Positions 43,947 through 52,431 of a stretch of DNA of 64,000 nt are shown here, piece by piece (position 1 is the first letter of the stretch; the number at the start of each line of letters is the position of its first letter). The notes beneath the pieces were generated by a model that did no database searches, was not told the origin of the DNA, and worked only from the letters and a program-made list of their open reading frames with translations. The stretch is from Bifidobacterium simiarum (GTDB lineage: Bacteria > Actinomycetota > Actinomycetes > Actinomycetales > Bifidobacteriaceae). Where the stretch lies: positions 248,001 to 312,000 of the forward strand of contig NZ_PEBK01000001.1 in NCBI RefSeq assembly GCF_002802905.1, in the 5' to 3' direction. The translations under genes and the position numbers were made by a program.

Positions 43947-44069
43947 GCCTCCCTACGATGGTGTCGGCCAGTGGTGTCGGCCGAAGGATCCCGACAGGGG
44001 ATTCCAACAGGTTTCGGGGTCCGGGGCCCACCCTTGCCCGTCAGTGCGACATGCGGCGGGCTCCCCGGC
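43947..44069 (-). ncRNA. Degenerate TPP (THI-box) riboswitch candidate
   Basis: On the minus strand the leader of thiM contains GCCGGGGAGCCC, then ACCCCGAAACCTG, and ends with ATCGTAGGGAGGC. These match the TPP-riboswitch blocks GGGG-GCC, ACCC..GAACCTG and GCGTAGGGA in order, and the terminal GCC/GGC could form P1. However, the highly conserved CTGAGA block is replaced by something like GGGCAAGG, and the P5 loop is expanded. The 3' strand overlaps the thiM ribosome-binding site. It may be a diverged or decayed riboswitch. Confidence 0.45.
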
Positions 44070-44191
44070 TTCTGCTCCACAACGTATGCGCGATAGTGGA
44101 CAGATCCGGGGCCGTCGTCCGCTGTCATCGCATGGCGGTAATGTTAGGCGGTTGTACACGACCCCAAACCGTTCAAACCAGAAGGTGCATT

Positions 44192-45667
44192 GTGGCTGAA
44201 TCGAAACTTGATGCCGTTGTCTCGCTCGCGAAGCGTCGCGGCTTTGTGTTCCCCGCCGGAGAGATCTACGGCGGTACCCGTTCCGCTTGGGACTACGGTC
44301 CGCTCGGCGTCGCGCTGAAGGACAACATCAAGCGCGAATGGTGGCGTTCGATGGTCGTCACCCGCGGCGACGTGGTGGGCGTGGACACGTCCATCATCCT
44401 GCCGACCCCCGTGTGGGTGGCCTCCGGCCATGTCGCGGTGTTCAACGATCCGCTGGTCGAGTGCCTCAACTGCCACAAGCGCAACCGCGCCGACAAGCTG
44501 GAGGAGTCCTACGCTGAGAAGCACGGCGACAAGCTGCCGGAGAACGGCATGGCCGACATCGTCTGCCCCGCCTGCGGCACCCGCGGCAAGTGGACCGAGC
44601 CCCGTGACTTCAACATGATGCTGCGCACCCACCTCGGCCCCGTGGAGGACGAGAACAGCCTGCACTACCTGCGCCCCGAGACCGCGCAGGGCATCTTCGT
44701 GGACTTCAAGAACGTGATGACCTCCTCGCGCTCCAAGCCCCCGTTCGGCATCGCCAACATGGGCAAGAGCTTCCGCAACGAGATCACCCCCGGCAACTTC
44801 ATCTTCCGCACCCGCGAGTTCGAGCAGATGGAGATGGAGTTCTTCGTGCAGCCCGGCACCGACGAGGACTGGCACCAGTACTGGATCGACGCGCGTACCC
44901 AGTGGTACCTCGATCTCGGCGTCAAGCCGGAGAACCTGCGTCACTACGAGCATCCGAAGGAGAAGCTCGCCCACTACTCCAAGCGCACCGTCGACATCGA
45001 GTACAAGTTCGGCTTCCAGGGTTCCGACTGGGGTGAGCTCGAGGGCGTGGCGAACCGCACCGACTTCGATCTGTCCGCCCACTCGAAGCACTCCGGCGAG
45101 GACCTGAGCTACTTCAACCAGGCCACCGGCGAGCGCTACGTGCCGTACGTCATCGAGCCGGCCGCCGGCCTGACCCGTTCGCTCATGTGCTTCCTCGTGG
45201 ACGCCTACGACGTGGACGAGGCCCCGAACACCAAGGGCGGCGTCGACAAGCGCACGGTGCTGCGCCTCGACCCGCGTCTGGCCCCGATCAAGGCCGCCGT
45301 GCTGCCGCTGAGCAAGAAGCCGGCGCTGCAGGAGGTCGCCCAGAACCTCGCCTCGGATCTGCGCCAGAACGAGTGGATGATCGACTACGACGAGTCCGGT
45401 GCCATCGGCCGCCGCTACCGTCGCGAGGACGAGATCGGCACCCCGCTGTGCATCACCGTGGACTTCGATACGCTCGACGATCAGGCCGTGACCATCCGTG
45501 AGCGCGACACCATGAAGCAGGAGCGCGTGGCCCTCGACAAGGTCGCCGACTACGTGGCCGCCCGCATCGGCGAGAAGCGCACCCACGTGCCCCAGAAGCC
45601 GGTGTCGATGGGCGGGGATCCGTGGCCGGATTCCGTGAAGATCAACGAGGCCGGCGGCCTGTACTGA
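44192..45667 (+). CDS. glyS: Glycyl-tRNA synthetase (dimeric alpha2 type)
   Basis: Class II synthetase charging tRNA-Gly, 491 residues. The N-terminus [25 protein letters not shown] (key part FPAGEIYGG and YGPLG) and the class II motif 2 [17 protein letters not shown] (core FRNEI, RTREF) are diagnostic, with motif 3 near GLTRSLM. Zinc cysteines lie in CLNCHK and CPACGT. The GTG at 44192 has GAAGG nearby. It is followed by a 10-bp hairpin at 45738. Confidence 0.96.
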   Translation: MAESKLDAVVSLAKRRGFVFPAGEIYGGTRSAWDYGPLGVALKDNIKREWWRSMVVTRGDVVGVDTSIILPTPVWVASGHVAVFNDPLVECLNCHKRNRADKLEESYAEKHGDKLPENGMADIVCPACGTRGKWTEPRDFNMMLRTHLGPVEDENSLHYLRPETAQGIFVDFKNVMTSSRSKPPFGIANMGKSFRNEITPGNFIFRTREFEQMEMEFFVQPGTDEDWHQYWIDARTQWYLDLGVKPENLRHYEHPKEKLAHYSKRTVDIEYKFGFQGSDWGELEGVANRTDFDLSAHSKHSGEDLSYFNQATGERYVPYVIEPAAGLTRSLMCFLVDAYDVDEAPNTKGGVDKRTVLRLDPRLAPIKAAVLPLSKKPALQEVAQNLASDLRQNEWMIDYDESGAIGRRYRREDEIGTPLCITVDFDTLDDQAVTIRERDTMKQERVALDKVADYVAARIGEKRTHVPQKPVSMGGDPWPDSVKINEAGGLY

Positions 45668-45700
45668 TCCACGGATCCTCGATCCGCGCCGATCCCCGGC

Positions 45701-45730
45701 ATCGATCCGCATCGATCCGCATCGATCCGC
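45701..45730. repeat. 10-bp tandem repeat ATCGATCCGC x3
   Basis: Three exact copies of ATCGATCCGC follow glyS directly, with further GATCCG words on both sides (from 45666). No coding role is seen. Confidence 0.75.
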
Positions 45731-45737
45731 TGACGGA

Positions 45738-45769
45738 CTGCCGCGGCCGTTTCCCACGCGCCGCGGCAG
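45738..45769 (+). terminator. Hairpin terminator after glyS
   Basis: CTGCCGCGGC (45738-45747) and its exact complement (45760-45769) form a 10-bp GC-rich stem with a 12-base loop. Confidence 0.65.
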
Positions 45770-45844
45770 CGCCGTCCCGGTGTCCGAGACGGCAGCCGAA
45801 ACGTCAGTCCGAAACATCGTCCGCAATATCAGCCCGAAAGGTGA

Positions 45845-47098
45845 ATGCACGACCCAGTGATGGAGCCCATGGAAACCACGATTAGCGCGCCCCACGAGAC
45901 CGAGATCCTCGATCCGCGTACGGATTCGCCGTCCGTTCCCGCGGATCCCGTGCACATCTCGCCGGTGAGGCTCGGCCCGATCACCGTGCCGACCCCGGTG
46001 GTGCTCTCCCCGATGGCGGGGGTGACCAACTGGCCGTTCCGCGTCCTATGCGAGGAATACGGGCCCGAAGGCCTGTACGTGGCCGAGATGATCACGGCCA
46101 GGGCTCTGGTGGCCCGCAATCCCAAGGCCCTGCGGCTGTGCCGGTTCGCCCCTCAGGAGCGGGTGCGTTCCCTGCAGCTGTACGGCGTGAACCCGTCGAT
46201 CGTCGAGCAGGCGGCGAGGATCGTGGTGGACGAGCATATGGCCGATCACGTCGATCTCAACTTCGGCTGCCCGGTGCCCAAGGTCACCCGTCGTGGCGGC
46301 GGCTCCGCACTGCCGTGGAAGACCGACCTGTTCGCCGAGATCCTGCGTCGCGTGGTGAAGGTGTGCGATGCGGCCGACATCCCGGTCACGGCCAAGATCC
46401 GGGTCGGCATCGACCACGAGCACGAGACGTTCCTCGAGGCCGGCCATATCGCTCAGGAGGAGGGGTGCCGGGCCGTCACGCTGCACGCCCGCACTACCGC
46501 CGAGTACTACGGCGGCCACTCCGATTGGAGCCGCATCGGCGAACTCAAGTCGGCGCTTGACATTCCGGTGTTCGGCAACGGCGACATCTGGGGGGCCGAG
46601 GACGCGCTGGCCATGATCCGGCAGACCGGATGCGACGGCGTGGCCATCGGCCGTGGATGTCAGGGCCGTCCGTGGCTGTTCGCCAACATCCGCAACGCCT
46701 TCGAGGGCCGTCCCGAACGTCTCAACCCGAATCTGGGCGAGGTATGCGACGTGATCTGGCGCCATGCCGGCCTGCTCACGCAGTTCTATGACGGCGACGA
46801 GCGGATGGCCGTGCATGATCTGCGCAAGCACATCGCCTGGTATCTCAAGGGATTCCCGGTGGGCGGCTCCACGCGCAAGGCGTTCATGGAGTGCGAGTCT
46901 CTGGCCGACGTGAGGCGTGAGATCGACCGCCTCGACCCGACGGTGGAGTATCCGGAGCGGGTGATCGACAAGCCCCGGGGCCGGGTGCGATTCGCCAAGA
47001 AGGTCCATCTGCCGTATGGCTGGCTGGATTCCCGGGTCACCACGCACGAGGAGCGCGAGACGCTCTTCGGCGACGATCCGATGGATGCGTCATACTGA
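45845..47098 (+). CDS. dusB: tRNA-dihydrouridine synthase
   Basis: FMN enzyme reducing uridines in tRNA D loops, 417 residues. PTPVVLSPMAGVTNWPFR is the N-terminal TIM-barrel motif. The catalytic cysteine is in LNFGCPVPKVTRRGGGSAL (core FGCPVPK), and later HARTTAEYYGG, GNGDIWGAEDA and IGRGCQGRPW bind FMN and substrate. The first ~35 residues are variable, so the start (ATG 45845 after AAAGG, or 45860/45869) is uncertain. It stands between glyS and ftsZ. Confidence 0.92.
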   Translation: MHDPVMEPMETTISAPHETEILDPRTDSPSVPADPVHISPVRLGPITVPTPVVLSPMAGVTNWPFRVLCEEYGPEGLYVAEMITARALVARNPKALRLCRFAPQERVRSLQLYGVNPSIVEQAARIVVDEHMADHVDLNFGCPVPKVTRRGGGSALPWKTDLFAEILRRVVKVCDAADIPVTAKIRVGIDHEHETFLEAGHIAQEEGCRAVTLHARTTAEYYGGHSDWSRIGELKSALDIPVFGNGDIWGAEDALAMIRQTGCDGVAIGRGCQGRPWLFANIRNAFEGRPERLNPNLGEVCDVIWRHAGLLTQFYDGDERMAVHDLRKHIAWYLKGFPVGGSTRKAFMECESLADVRREIDRLDPTVEYPERVIDKPRGRVRFAKKVHLPYGWLDSRVTTHEERETLFGDDPMDASY

Positions 47099-47239
47099 GA
47101 ATCGGGACGATCGGGGCGCCCTCGGCGTAGGCTAGGTGTTCGCGGCCTGAAAAAAGACGTACACGCCATAGAATATTCACGTTTGAACGGGAATACTGCG
47201 ATAAAGTTAGGCATAACCGTGAGTGACAGGAGCAGAATA

Positions 47240-48523
47240 GTGAGCGACATTGCCCAGGCTGAGAATTTCAGCGATAAGACCGTGATTAAGGTCGTCGGCG
47301 TGGGTGGAGCCGGAGGCAACGCGGTCAATCGAATGATTGCCGAGGGGCTGCAGGACGTCGAGTTCGTGGCCATCAACACCGATGCCAAGGATCTGATGCG
47401 TTCGGACGCCGACATCAAGATTTCGCTCTCCGATCAGACCAGTCGTGGCCTCGGCGCGGGCGCGGACCCGGAGAAGGGTGCCAAGGCCGCCCAGGACCAC
47501 CAGTCCGACATCGAGGAGGCCCTCAAGGGCGCCGACATGGTATTCGTCACCTGCGGCGAAGGTGGCGGCACCGGTACCGGCGCCAGCCCGCTCGTCGCGC
47601 GGGCCGCCCGACAGCTTGGCGCGCTCACCATCGCCGTGGTCACCCGTCCGTTCAGCTTCGAAGGCCCCCGTCGTTCCGCATCCGCCGATTCCGGCATCGA
47701 GAACCTGCGCAAGGAGGTCGATGCCCTGATCGTCATCCCGAACGACCGACTGCTCGACCTTTCCGATCGCTCCGTCAGCATCATCGACGCCTTCAAGCAC
47801 GCCGACTGGGCGCTGCTCGCCGGCGTGCAGGGCATCACCGACCTGATCTCGATGAACTCCTACATCCACGTGGACTTCTCCGATGTGACGGCCATCCTCA
47901 AGGACGCCGGCACTGCACTGTTCGGCATCGGTTCCGCCCGGGGCGAGGACCGCGCCACGCAGGCGGCGGAGATCGCCATCAGCTCCCCGCTGCTGGAAGC
48001 CAGCATCGAGGGCGCCCACGGCGTGCTGCTCAACGTCGCCGGCCCCACCGACCTGACCATGCAGGAAGTGGCCGAAGCCTCCGATCTGGTGCGTCAGGCC
48101 ATCCACCCCGAGGCCCAGATCATCTGGGGTCTTGCTCTGGACGACGCCTACGGCGACGAGGTGCGCGTCACCGTCATCGCCGCCGGCTTCGATGCCAAGA
48201 AGGCCACGGCCAGCTCCTACCGTCCCGTTGAGCGCAAGGACGTCTCGGTCCCCGATCTGCCCGAACTGCGACTGAGCAACGGCGGCAACGCCGGCGCGTC
48301 CCAGGACTCGCAGCCGGTCCAGACCGCTCAGCCGGTGCAGCAGCCGGTCCAGCCCATCCAGCCGGCGCCTGTGGCCCAGCCGGTGCAGCAGCAGCCCGTC
48401 CAGCCGGTGCAGCCGGTGCAGCCCGCCGCGGACGATACCTCCGAACGTCGTATCGTGCCGCCGAGCCGCGTACCCGATTCCGACCCGGACGATCTGCTCG
48501 ATATCCCCGACTTCCTTCGCTGA
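47240..48523 (+). CDS. ftsZ: Cell division protein FtsZ
   Basis: Tubulin-like GTPase forming the division ring, 427 residues. The nucleotide loop VVGVGGAGGNAVNRM and tubulin signature GGGTGTGASP are intact. The C-terminal linker is Gln/Pro/Val-rich with many QPVQP units, and the conserved terminal peptide ends DLLDIPDFLR, the binding site for partners such as SepF. I chose GTG 47240, with ACAGGAG 8 bases upstream; GTG 47219 is an in-frame alternative. It heads a run of division genes with sepF 28 bases after its stop. Confidence 0.97.
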   Translation: MSDIAQAENFSDKTVIKVVGVGGAGGNAVNRMIAEGLQDVEFVAINTDAKDLMRSDADIKISLSDQTSRGLGAGADPEKGAKAAQDHQSDIEEALKGADMVFVTCGEGGGTGTGASPLVARAARQLGALTIAVVTRPFSFEGPRRSASADSGIENLRKEVDALIVIPNDRLLDLSDRSVSIIDAFKHADWALLAGVQGITDLISMNSYIHVDFSDVTAILKDAGTALFGIGSARGEDRATQAAEIAISSPLLEASIEGAHGVLLNVAGPTDLTMQEVAEASDLVRQAIHPEAQIIWGLALDDAYGDEVRVTVIAAGFDAKKATASSYRPVERKDVSVPDLPELRLSNGGNAGASQDSQPVQTAQPVQQPVQPIQPAPVAQPVQQQPVQPVQPVQPAADDTSERRIVPPSRVPDSDPDDLLDIPDFLR

Positions 48524-48551
48524 TACGCACTGAACCTACTGGAGGGCAATG

Positions 48552-49031
48552 ATGGCTGGCTTCATGAAGAACGCGATGTCGTATCTCGGCATGGCCGACG
48601 TGGTCGACGACGAGGAGGAGCTCGAGCAGGAGGAGCCTGCGGCCAAGGAATCGTCCTTCGACTCCGACCGCACGGTGACGCCCGCCGCCCCCGCGCAGGC
48701 GGCTCCGGTGGCCCAGCCCTCGCCTCGCGGCCGCACCACGCCGTTCAAGGGCCAGCTCAACCGCATCACCACCATCCACCCGAAGTCCTATGAGGAGGCC
48801 CAGCTGGTGGGCCGTGCCATCCGCGACGGCGTGCCGGTGGTGCTCAATCTCACCGGCGTCGAGGAGAGCATCGCCTACCGCATCGTGGATTTCTCGGCCG
48901 GCGTAGTGTTCGGCGTGCGGGGATCCATCGAGCGGGTCACCCCGCGCGTGTTCCTGCTCAGCCCCGCCCAGGTGAACATCAAGGTGGAGGACACCTCGGC
49001 CCCGTCCGACACCGACATCTTCGGCTCCTGA
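48552..49031 (+). CDS. sepF: Cell division protein SepF
   Basis: Membrane-binding partner that anchors and bundles FtsZ. The N-terminal MAGFMKNAMSYLGM can form an amphipathic helix, then an acidic linker, and the C-terminal core INxxHPKSYEEAQLVGRAIRDG-like region leads to VVLNLTG and VDFSAGVVFGV, as in the family. The protein has 159 residues. CTGGAGGGC stands before two adjacent ATGs (48549 and 48552). It lies directly after ftsZ, as in most Gram-positives. Confidence 0.95.
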   Translation: MAGFMKNAMSYLGMADVVDDEEELEQEEPAAKESSFDSDRTVTPAAPAQAAPVAQPSPRGRTTPFKGQLNRITTIHPKSYEEAQLVGRAIRDGVPVVLNLTGVEESIAYRIVDFSAGVVFGVRGSIERVTPRVFLLSPAQVNIKVEDTSAPSDTDIFGS

Positions 49032-49059
49032 TCCGCATCCGTCCGACGGCATCCGCCCA

Positions 49060-49134
49060 GCGACCGCCCCGTCCGACATCCGTCCGCTCACCGACCACAG
49101 GTATCGGGACCACGGGTATCGGGCGGGGCGGTCG
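49060..49134 (+). terminator. Possible terminator after sepF
   Basis: CGACCGCCCCG (49060-49070) and its complement at 49124-49134 form an 11-bp stem with a 53-base loop, followed by TCGTTT. The large loop makes this less certain than the other hairpins. Confidence 0.45.
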
Positions 49135-49245
49135 TCGTTTCGCCGGCGTCGCGGCCGGCGTCCCTGCCCTGTCATCATCGTCCCCGTCATCGGCACGTAG
49201 CGTAACCGTCCCGTTCTGTGGCCTTCCGCTGATACGGTAGGGGAC

Positions 49246-49530
49246 ATGAGTCTGATTTACCTGCTGAGGCTGATCCTCGATTGGCTGATCAACGCCTACA
49301 TCTTCGTGCTGTTCGTCCGGATGATCCTCGACTGGGTCCGCGTGCTCGCCCCGCGCTGGTACCCCCGGGGCGTCATCGCCGCCCTGATCGACGTGGTCTA
49401 CCGGATCACCGAGCCTCCGCTCAGATGGCTGCGGCGATACATTAAGCCCATACCACTTGGTACTGTGTACTTGGATGTGAGCTTTATCGTGCTGTATTTC
49501 GCGTTGGTGGTGCTGCAGATCCTGATCTGA
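49246..49530 (+). CDS. YggT family membrane protein
   Basis: A 94-residue protein with two hydrophobic helices at its ends and a basic stretch between (RITEPPLRWLRRYIKPIP), the YggT signature. Homologues lie in division clusters between sepF and divIVA and are linked to envelope or division placement. GGTAGGGGAC is close to the ATG. Confidence 0.92.
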   Translation: MSLIYLLRLILDWLINAYIFVLFVRMILDWVRVLAPRWYPRGVIAALIDVVYRITEPPLRWLRRYIKPIPLGTVYLDVSFIVLYFALVVLQILI

Positions 49531-49575
49531 CGTGCGATGCGGCCGAATGGCAAACCGAAACCCTATACAGTCGTA

Positions 49576-49597
49576 GGCACCGTGCTAGCATGGTGCC
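49576..49597. promoter_or_regulatory. 22-bp palindrome upstream of wag31
   Basis: An inverted repeat with GGCACC and GGTGCC ends and TGCTAGCA in the centre, broken by one mismatched pair. It lies 56-77 bases before the DivIVA start. It may bind a regulator, or contain a -10 box (TAGCAT). A small AGCTC/GAGCT hairpin follows at about 49613. Confidence 0.45.
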
Positions 49598-49652
49598 GAG
49601 TACGTAATTCATAAGCTCGTAGTATGAGCTGAGAGTGAGGTTGGGATCTGTA

Positions 49653-50900
49653 ATGGCCCTGTTGACACCGAATGATATTCGTAACCATATTTTCCAGACG
49701 GTTCGTTTCAAGGAAGGCTACGACATCGACGAGGTCGATGATTTCCTTGATGAGGTCACCGAGACGGTCGAGGCGCTTGGCAGCCAGGCCGCACAGTCGG
49801 GTTCCACCCAGTCGCTGGGTCCGGATGTCGCCGCGCTGAACGACAAGATCGCCCAGCTGACCAACGAGAACGCCCAGCTGACTAACCAGCTGGCCAAGGC
49901 GCAGTCCGAGAACAAGGAACAGGCCCAGAACTCCGTCGACGCGGAGCAGGTGCAGACCCTGTCCAGCCAGAACGCCCAGCTGAAGTCCCAGGTCGATCAG
50001 CTCAACGCCCAGATCGATCAGCTCACCGCCCAGTCCGCGCAGAGCGGTGACGCCGCCGCGGCCCTCGAGACCGAGCGCCGTCGCAGCGCCGACCTGACCG
50101 GCCAGCTGCAGAACGCCCAGCGTCAGATCGCCACCCTGCAGCAGCAGATCGCCTCCGCCGGCGACGCCGGCAAGCAGATCGCCGCCCTCAACAAGGAGCT
50201 CGAAGCCTCCAAGGCCCGCGAGGAGCAGATGCGCCAGCAGCTCGCCAAGGTCGAGCCGCCGACCGAGACCGGCAGCCTGCGCAAGATCGCCGGTGCCGGT
50301 GCCGGCGCGAACTCCGAGCCCGAGCGTGCCACCGCCATGCTGGCCCTCGCCATGCAGCTGCACGATCAGTACGTCGACAAGGGCAAGGCCCAGCGCGACC
50401 AGTTCATCGCCGACGGCCAGGCCAAGCATGAGGATCTCGTCAACAAGGCCGATGCGTACTCCCAGCGCATCCATCAGGATGCCGACGCGTACTCCCAGCG
50501 CATCCATTCCGAAGCCGACGCCTACACCAAGAAGACCCGCACCGAAGCCGACGAATACTCCAAGAAGACCCGCAACGCGGCCGACGAGTACTCCAACAAC
50601 ACGCACAACGAGGCGGAGAACTACTCCAAGAAGACCCGCGCCGAAGGCGACGAGTACGCCCAGAAGACCCGCAACGTGGCCGACGAGTACGATCGTCGCA
50701 CCCGCGCCGCGGCTGACGACTACGCCCAGCAGGTCAAGGACAAGCTCTACGCCGACTCCAAGGTCATCGAGGGCAACATCGAAGGCCTCAAGCAGTTCGA
50801 GACCGAGTACCGCAGCCGCCTGACCGAGTTCCTCGGCCAGCTGACCGCGCAGATCTCCGATACGAACAACTACCAGGCCATGGGACAGTCCAAGCACTGA
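49653..50900 (+). CDS. wag31: Polar growth protein DivIVA/Wag31
   Basis: Scaffold for polar cell-wall growth in actinobacteria. The N-terminal membrane-targeting domain has MALLTPNDIRNHIFQTVRF and GYDIDEVDDFLDEV. Residues ~60-200 are a Gln/Asn-rich coiled coil with QLTNENAQLTNQL heptads. Residues 266-364 (50448-50744) consist of nine 11-residue units beginning with ADAYSQRIHQD and including ADEYSKKTRNA and ADEYDRRTRAA, a right-handed (hendecad) coiled-coil pattern. The total of 415 residues is well above mycobacterial Wag31 (about 260). It belongs to the ftsZ-lspA gene run. Confidence 0.95.
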   Translation: MALLTPNDIRNHIFQTVRFKEGYDIDEVDDFLDEVTETVEALGSQAAQSGSTQSLGPDVAALNDKIAQLTNENAQLTNQLAKAQSENKEQAQNSVDAEQVQTLSSQNAQLKSQVDQLNAQIDQLTAQSAQSGDAAAALETERRRSADLTGQLQNAQRQIATLQQQIASAGDAGKQIAALNKELEASKAREEQMRQQLAKVEPPTETGSLRKIAGAGAGANSEPERATAMLALAMQLHDQYVDKGKAQRDQFIADGQAKHEDLVNKADAYSQRIHQDADAYSQRIHSEADAYTKKTRTEADEYSKKTRNAADEYSNNTHNEAENYSKKTRAEGDEYAQKTRNVADEYDRRTRAAADDYAQQVKDKLYADSKVIEGNIEGLKQFETEYRSRLTEFLGQLTAQISDTNNYQAMGQSKH

Positions 50901-50909
50901 TAAGACGGT

Positions 50910-51464
50910 ATGGCTGAACTGAACTCCGCAAGACGGCCGCGTGTCCACGTGGCCGTCTTCGTATGCGTAGCGCTGGTCACTCTGGTCATCGACCGGGTGA
51001 CCAAGCTCATGGCGCTCGAATCACTGTCCACGGACTCGTCGACCCCGGTGGTCCCCGGACTGCTGTCCCTGCGGCTGCTGCACAATCCCGGAGCGTCCCT
51101 GGGCATGGGATCATCCGCCACATGGGTGATCTCCCTGTTTGCCATGATCGTCGGCGTCGGTCTGCTCGTCGCCGGCGTGATCACCACGTCGACGCCATGG
51201 GCGCTGGCCCTGTCGCTGGCGTTCTCCGGCGCCGTGGGCAATCTCATCGATCGCGTGATCTATGCCGACGGGTTTCTCGACGGCAGCGTCGTGGACTTCC
51301 TTGACTACGGTTGGTCGGTCGGCAACGTCGCCGACATCTGGCTGGTCGTGGCTGGGGTCGCCCTGGTGGCGCTGATCCTGCGTTCCGTGCCATTCCGCGA
51401 CACCGGACGGGAGGACGATCACGCCGCGGTCCGCCGAACGACGAACGAACACGAGGAGCGCTGA
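50910..51464 (+). CDS. lspA: Lipoprotein signal peptidase
   Basis: Signal peptidase II, cleaving before the lipid-modified cysteine of lipoproteins such as the binding protein at 10334. The 184 residues contain four hydrophobic helices. The catalytic aspartates are in GAVGNLIDRV and NVADIWLV, and the conserved HNPGASLGMG precedes them. The C-terminal ~20 residues are charged. No good ribosome-binding site is seen; it begins ten bases after the wag31 stop, so it may be coupled. Confidence 0.94.
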   Translation: MAELNSARRPRVHVAVFVCVALVTLVIDRVTKLMALESLSTDSSTPVVPGLLSLRLLHNPGASLGMGSSATWVISLFAMIVGVGLLVAGVITTSTPWALALSLAFSGAVGNLIDRVIYADGFLDGSVVDFLDYGWSVGNVADIWLVVAGVALVALILRSVPFRDTGREDDHAAVRRTTNEHEER

Positions 51465-51467
51465 GCC

Positions 51468-52397
51468 ATGGAACCCATCGTTCCCGCACCCGATGCGCTG
51501 ATCGGCCGCCGATTCGACGTCGCCGTGGCCAAGATGACCGGCGAATCCCGTTCGAAGGCCGGCCATCTCATCGACTCCGGACAGGTCAGGCTGCTGCACC
51601 GGCCGTGCGACCGATCCACCACGCTGCTGGCGGGGGATATGGTCGAATTCGCGCTGAAGGCCGAGGTGAAAAGCCCCGAGCCCATCGCCGAGGACATGGC
51701 CATCGCCTACGAGGACGATGACGTGGTGGTGGTCGACAAGCCGGTCGGCGTGGCCGCCCACGCCTCCGCGGGATGGACCGGCCCCACCGTGCTGGGCAGC
51801 TTGCTCCAGCGTGGCGTGCACATCACCAGCTACGGCGCCGCGGGCCGGCAGGGGATCGTCAGCCGTCTGGACGTGGGCACGTCCGGACTGATGCTGGTGT
51901 GCAAGTCCGAACTCGCCTACCGGGAGATGCGCCGCCAGTTCGCCGAGCATGAGGTCGTCAAGACCTACCATGCCGTGGCCCAGGGCAATCTCCGACAGGA
52001 CCGGGCCACCATCGAGGCCCCGATCGGCAGGGACCGCGTCTCCGACTTCCGGTTCACCGTCACCCCGGCGGGCAAGCCGGCCGTCACCCACTGGGACGTC
52101 CTCGAACGGTTCGGCGAGGCCACCCTCGCGAAGATCAACCTCGAGACGGGGCGCACCCATCAGATCCGCGTCCACTTCTCGTCGATCGGCCATCCGCTGG
52201 TCGGCGACCACATGTACGGGGCGAATCCAAAGCTGGCCGAGGAGCTGGGGCTCGAACGGCAGTGGCTGCACGCCATGGAGCTCGAATTCCGTCACCCCCG
52301 TACCCATGTGTGGACCCATGTGAAATCGCAGTATCCCGCCGATCTGGCGCATGCCCTCGACGTGCTGCGCGCCCGGGCCGCCGAGCGCGAACCCTAA
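51468..52397 (+). CDS. RluA/RluD-family ribosomal pseudouridine synthase
   Basis: 309 residues with an N-terminal S4 RNA-binding domain (RSKAGHLIDSGQV) and the pseudouridine synthase core. The catalytic aspartate is in IVSRLDVGTSGLM, where the usual histidine of HRLD is serine, as in many actinobacterial members. Downstream motifs LETGRTHQIRVHF and GHPLVGDHMYG match. CACGAGGAGCG stands before the ATG, and the gene follows lspA by three bases, as is common in bacteria. Confidence 0.93.
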   Translation: MEPIVPAPDALIGRRFDVAVAKMTGESRSKAGHLIDSGQVRLLHRPCDRSTTLLAGDMVEFALKAEVKSPEPIAEDMAIAYEDDDVVVVDKPVGVAAHASAGWTGPTVLGSLLQRGVHITSYGAAGRQGIVSRLDVGTSGLMLVCKSELAYREMRRQFAEHEVVKTYHAVAQGNLRQDRATIEAPIGRDRVSDFRFTVTPAGKPAVTHWDVLERFGEATLAKINLETGRTHQIRVHFSSIGHPLVGDHMYGANPKLAEELGLERQWLHAMELEFRHPRTHVWTHVKSQYPADLAHALDVLRARAAEREP

Positions 52398-52431
52398 CTC
52401 TTTCCCCTCCCACCCCTGTAGATTGGACATC

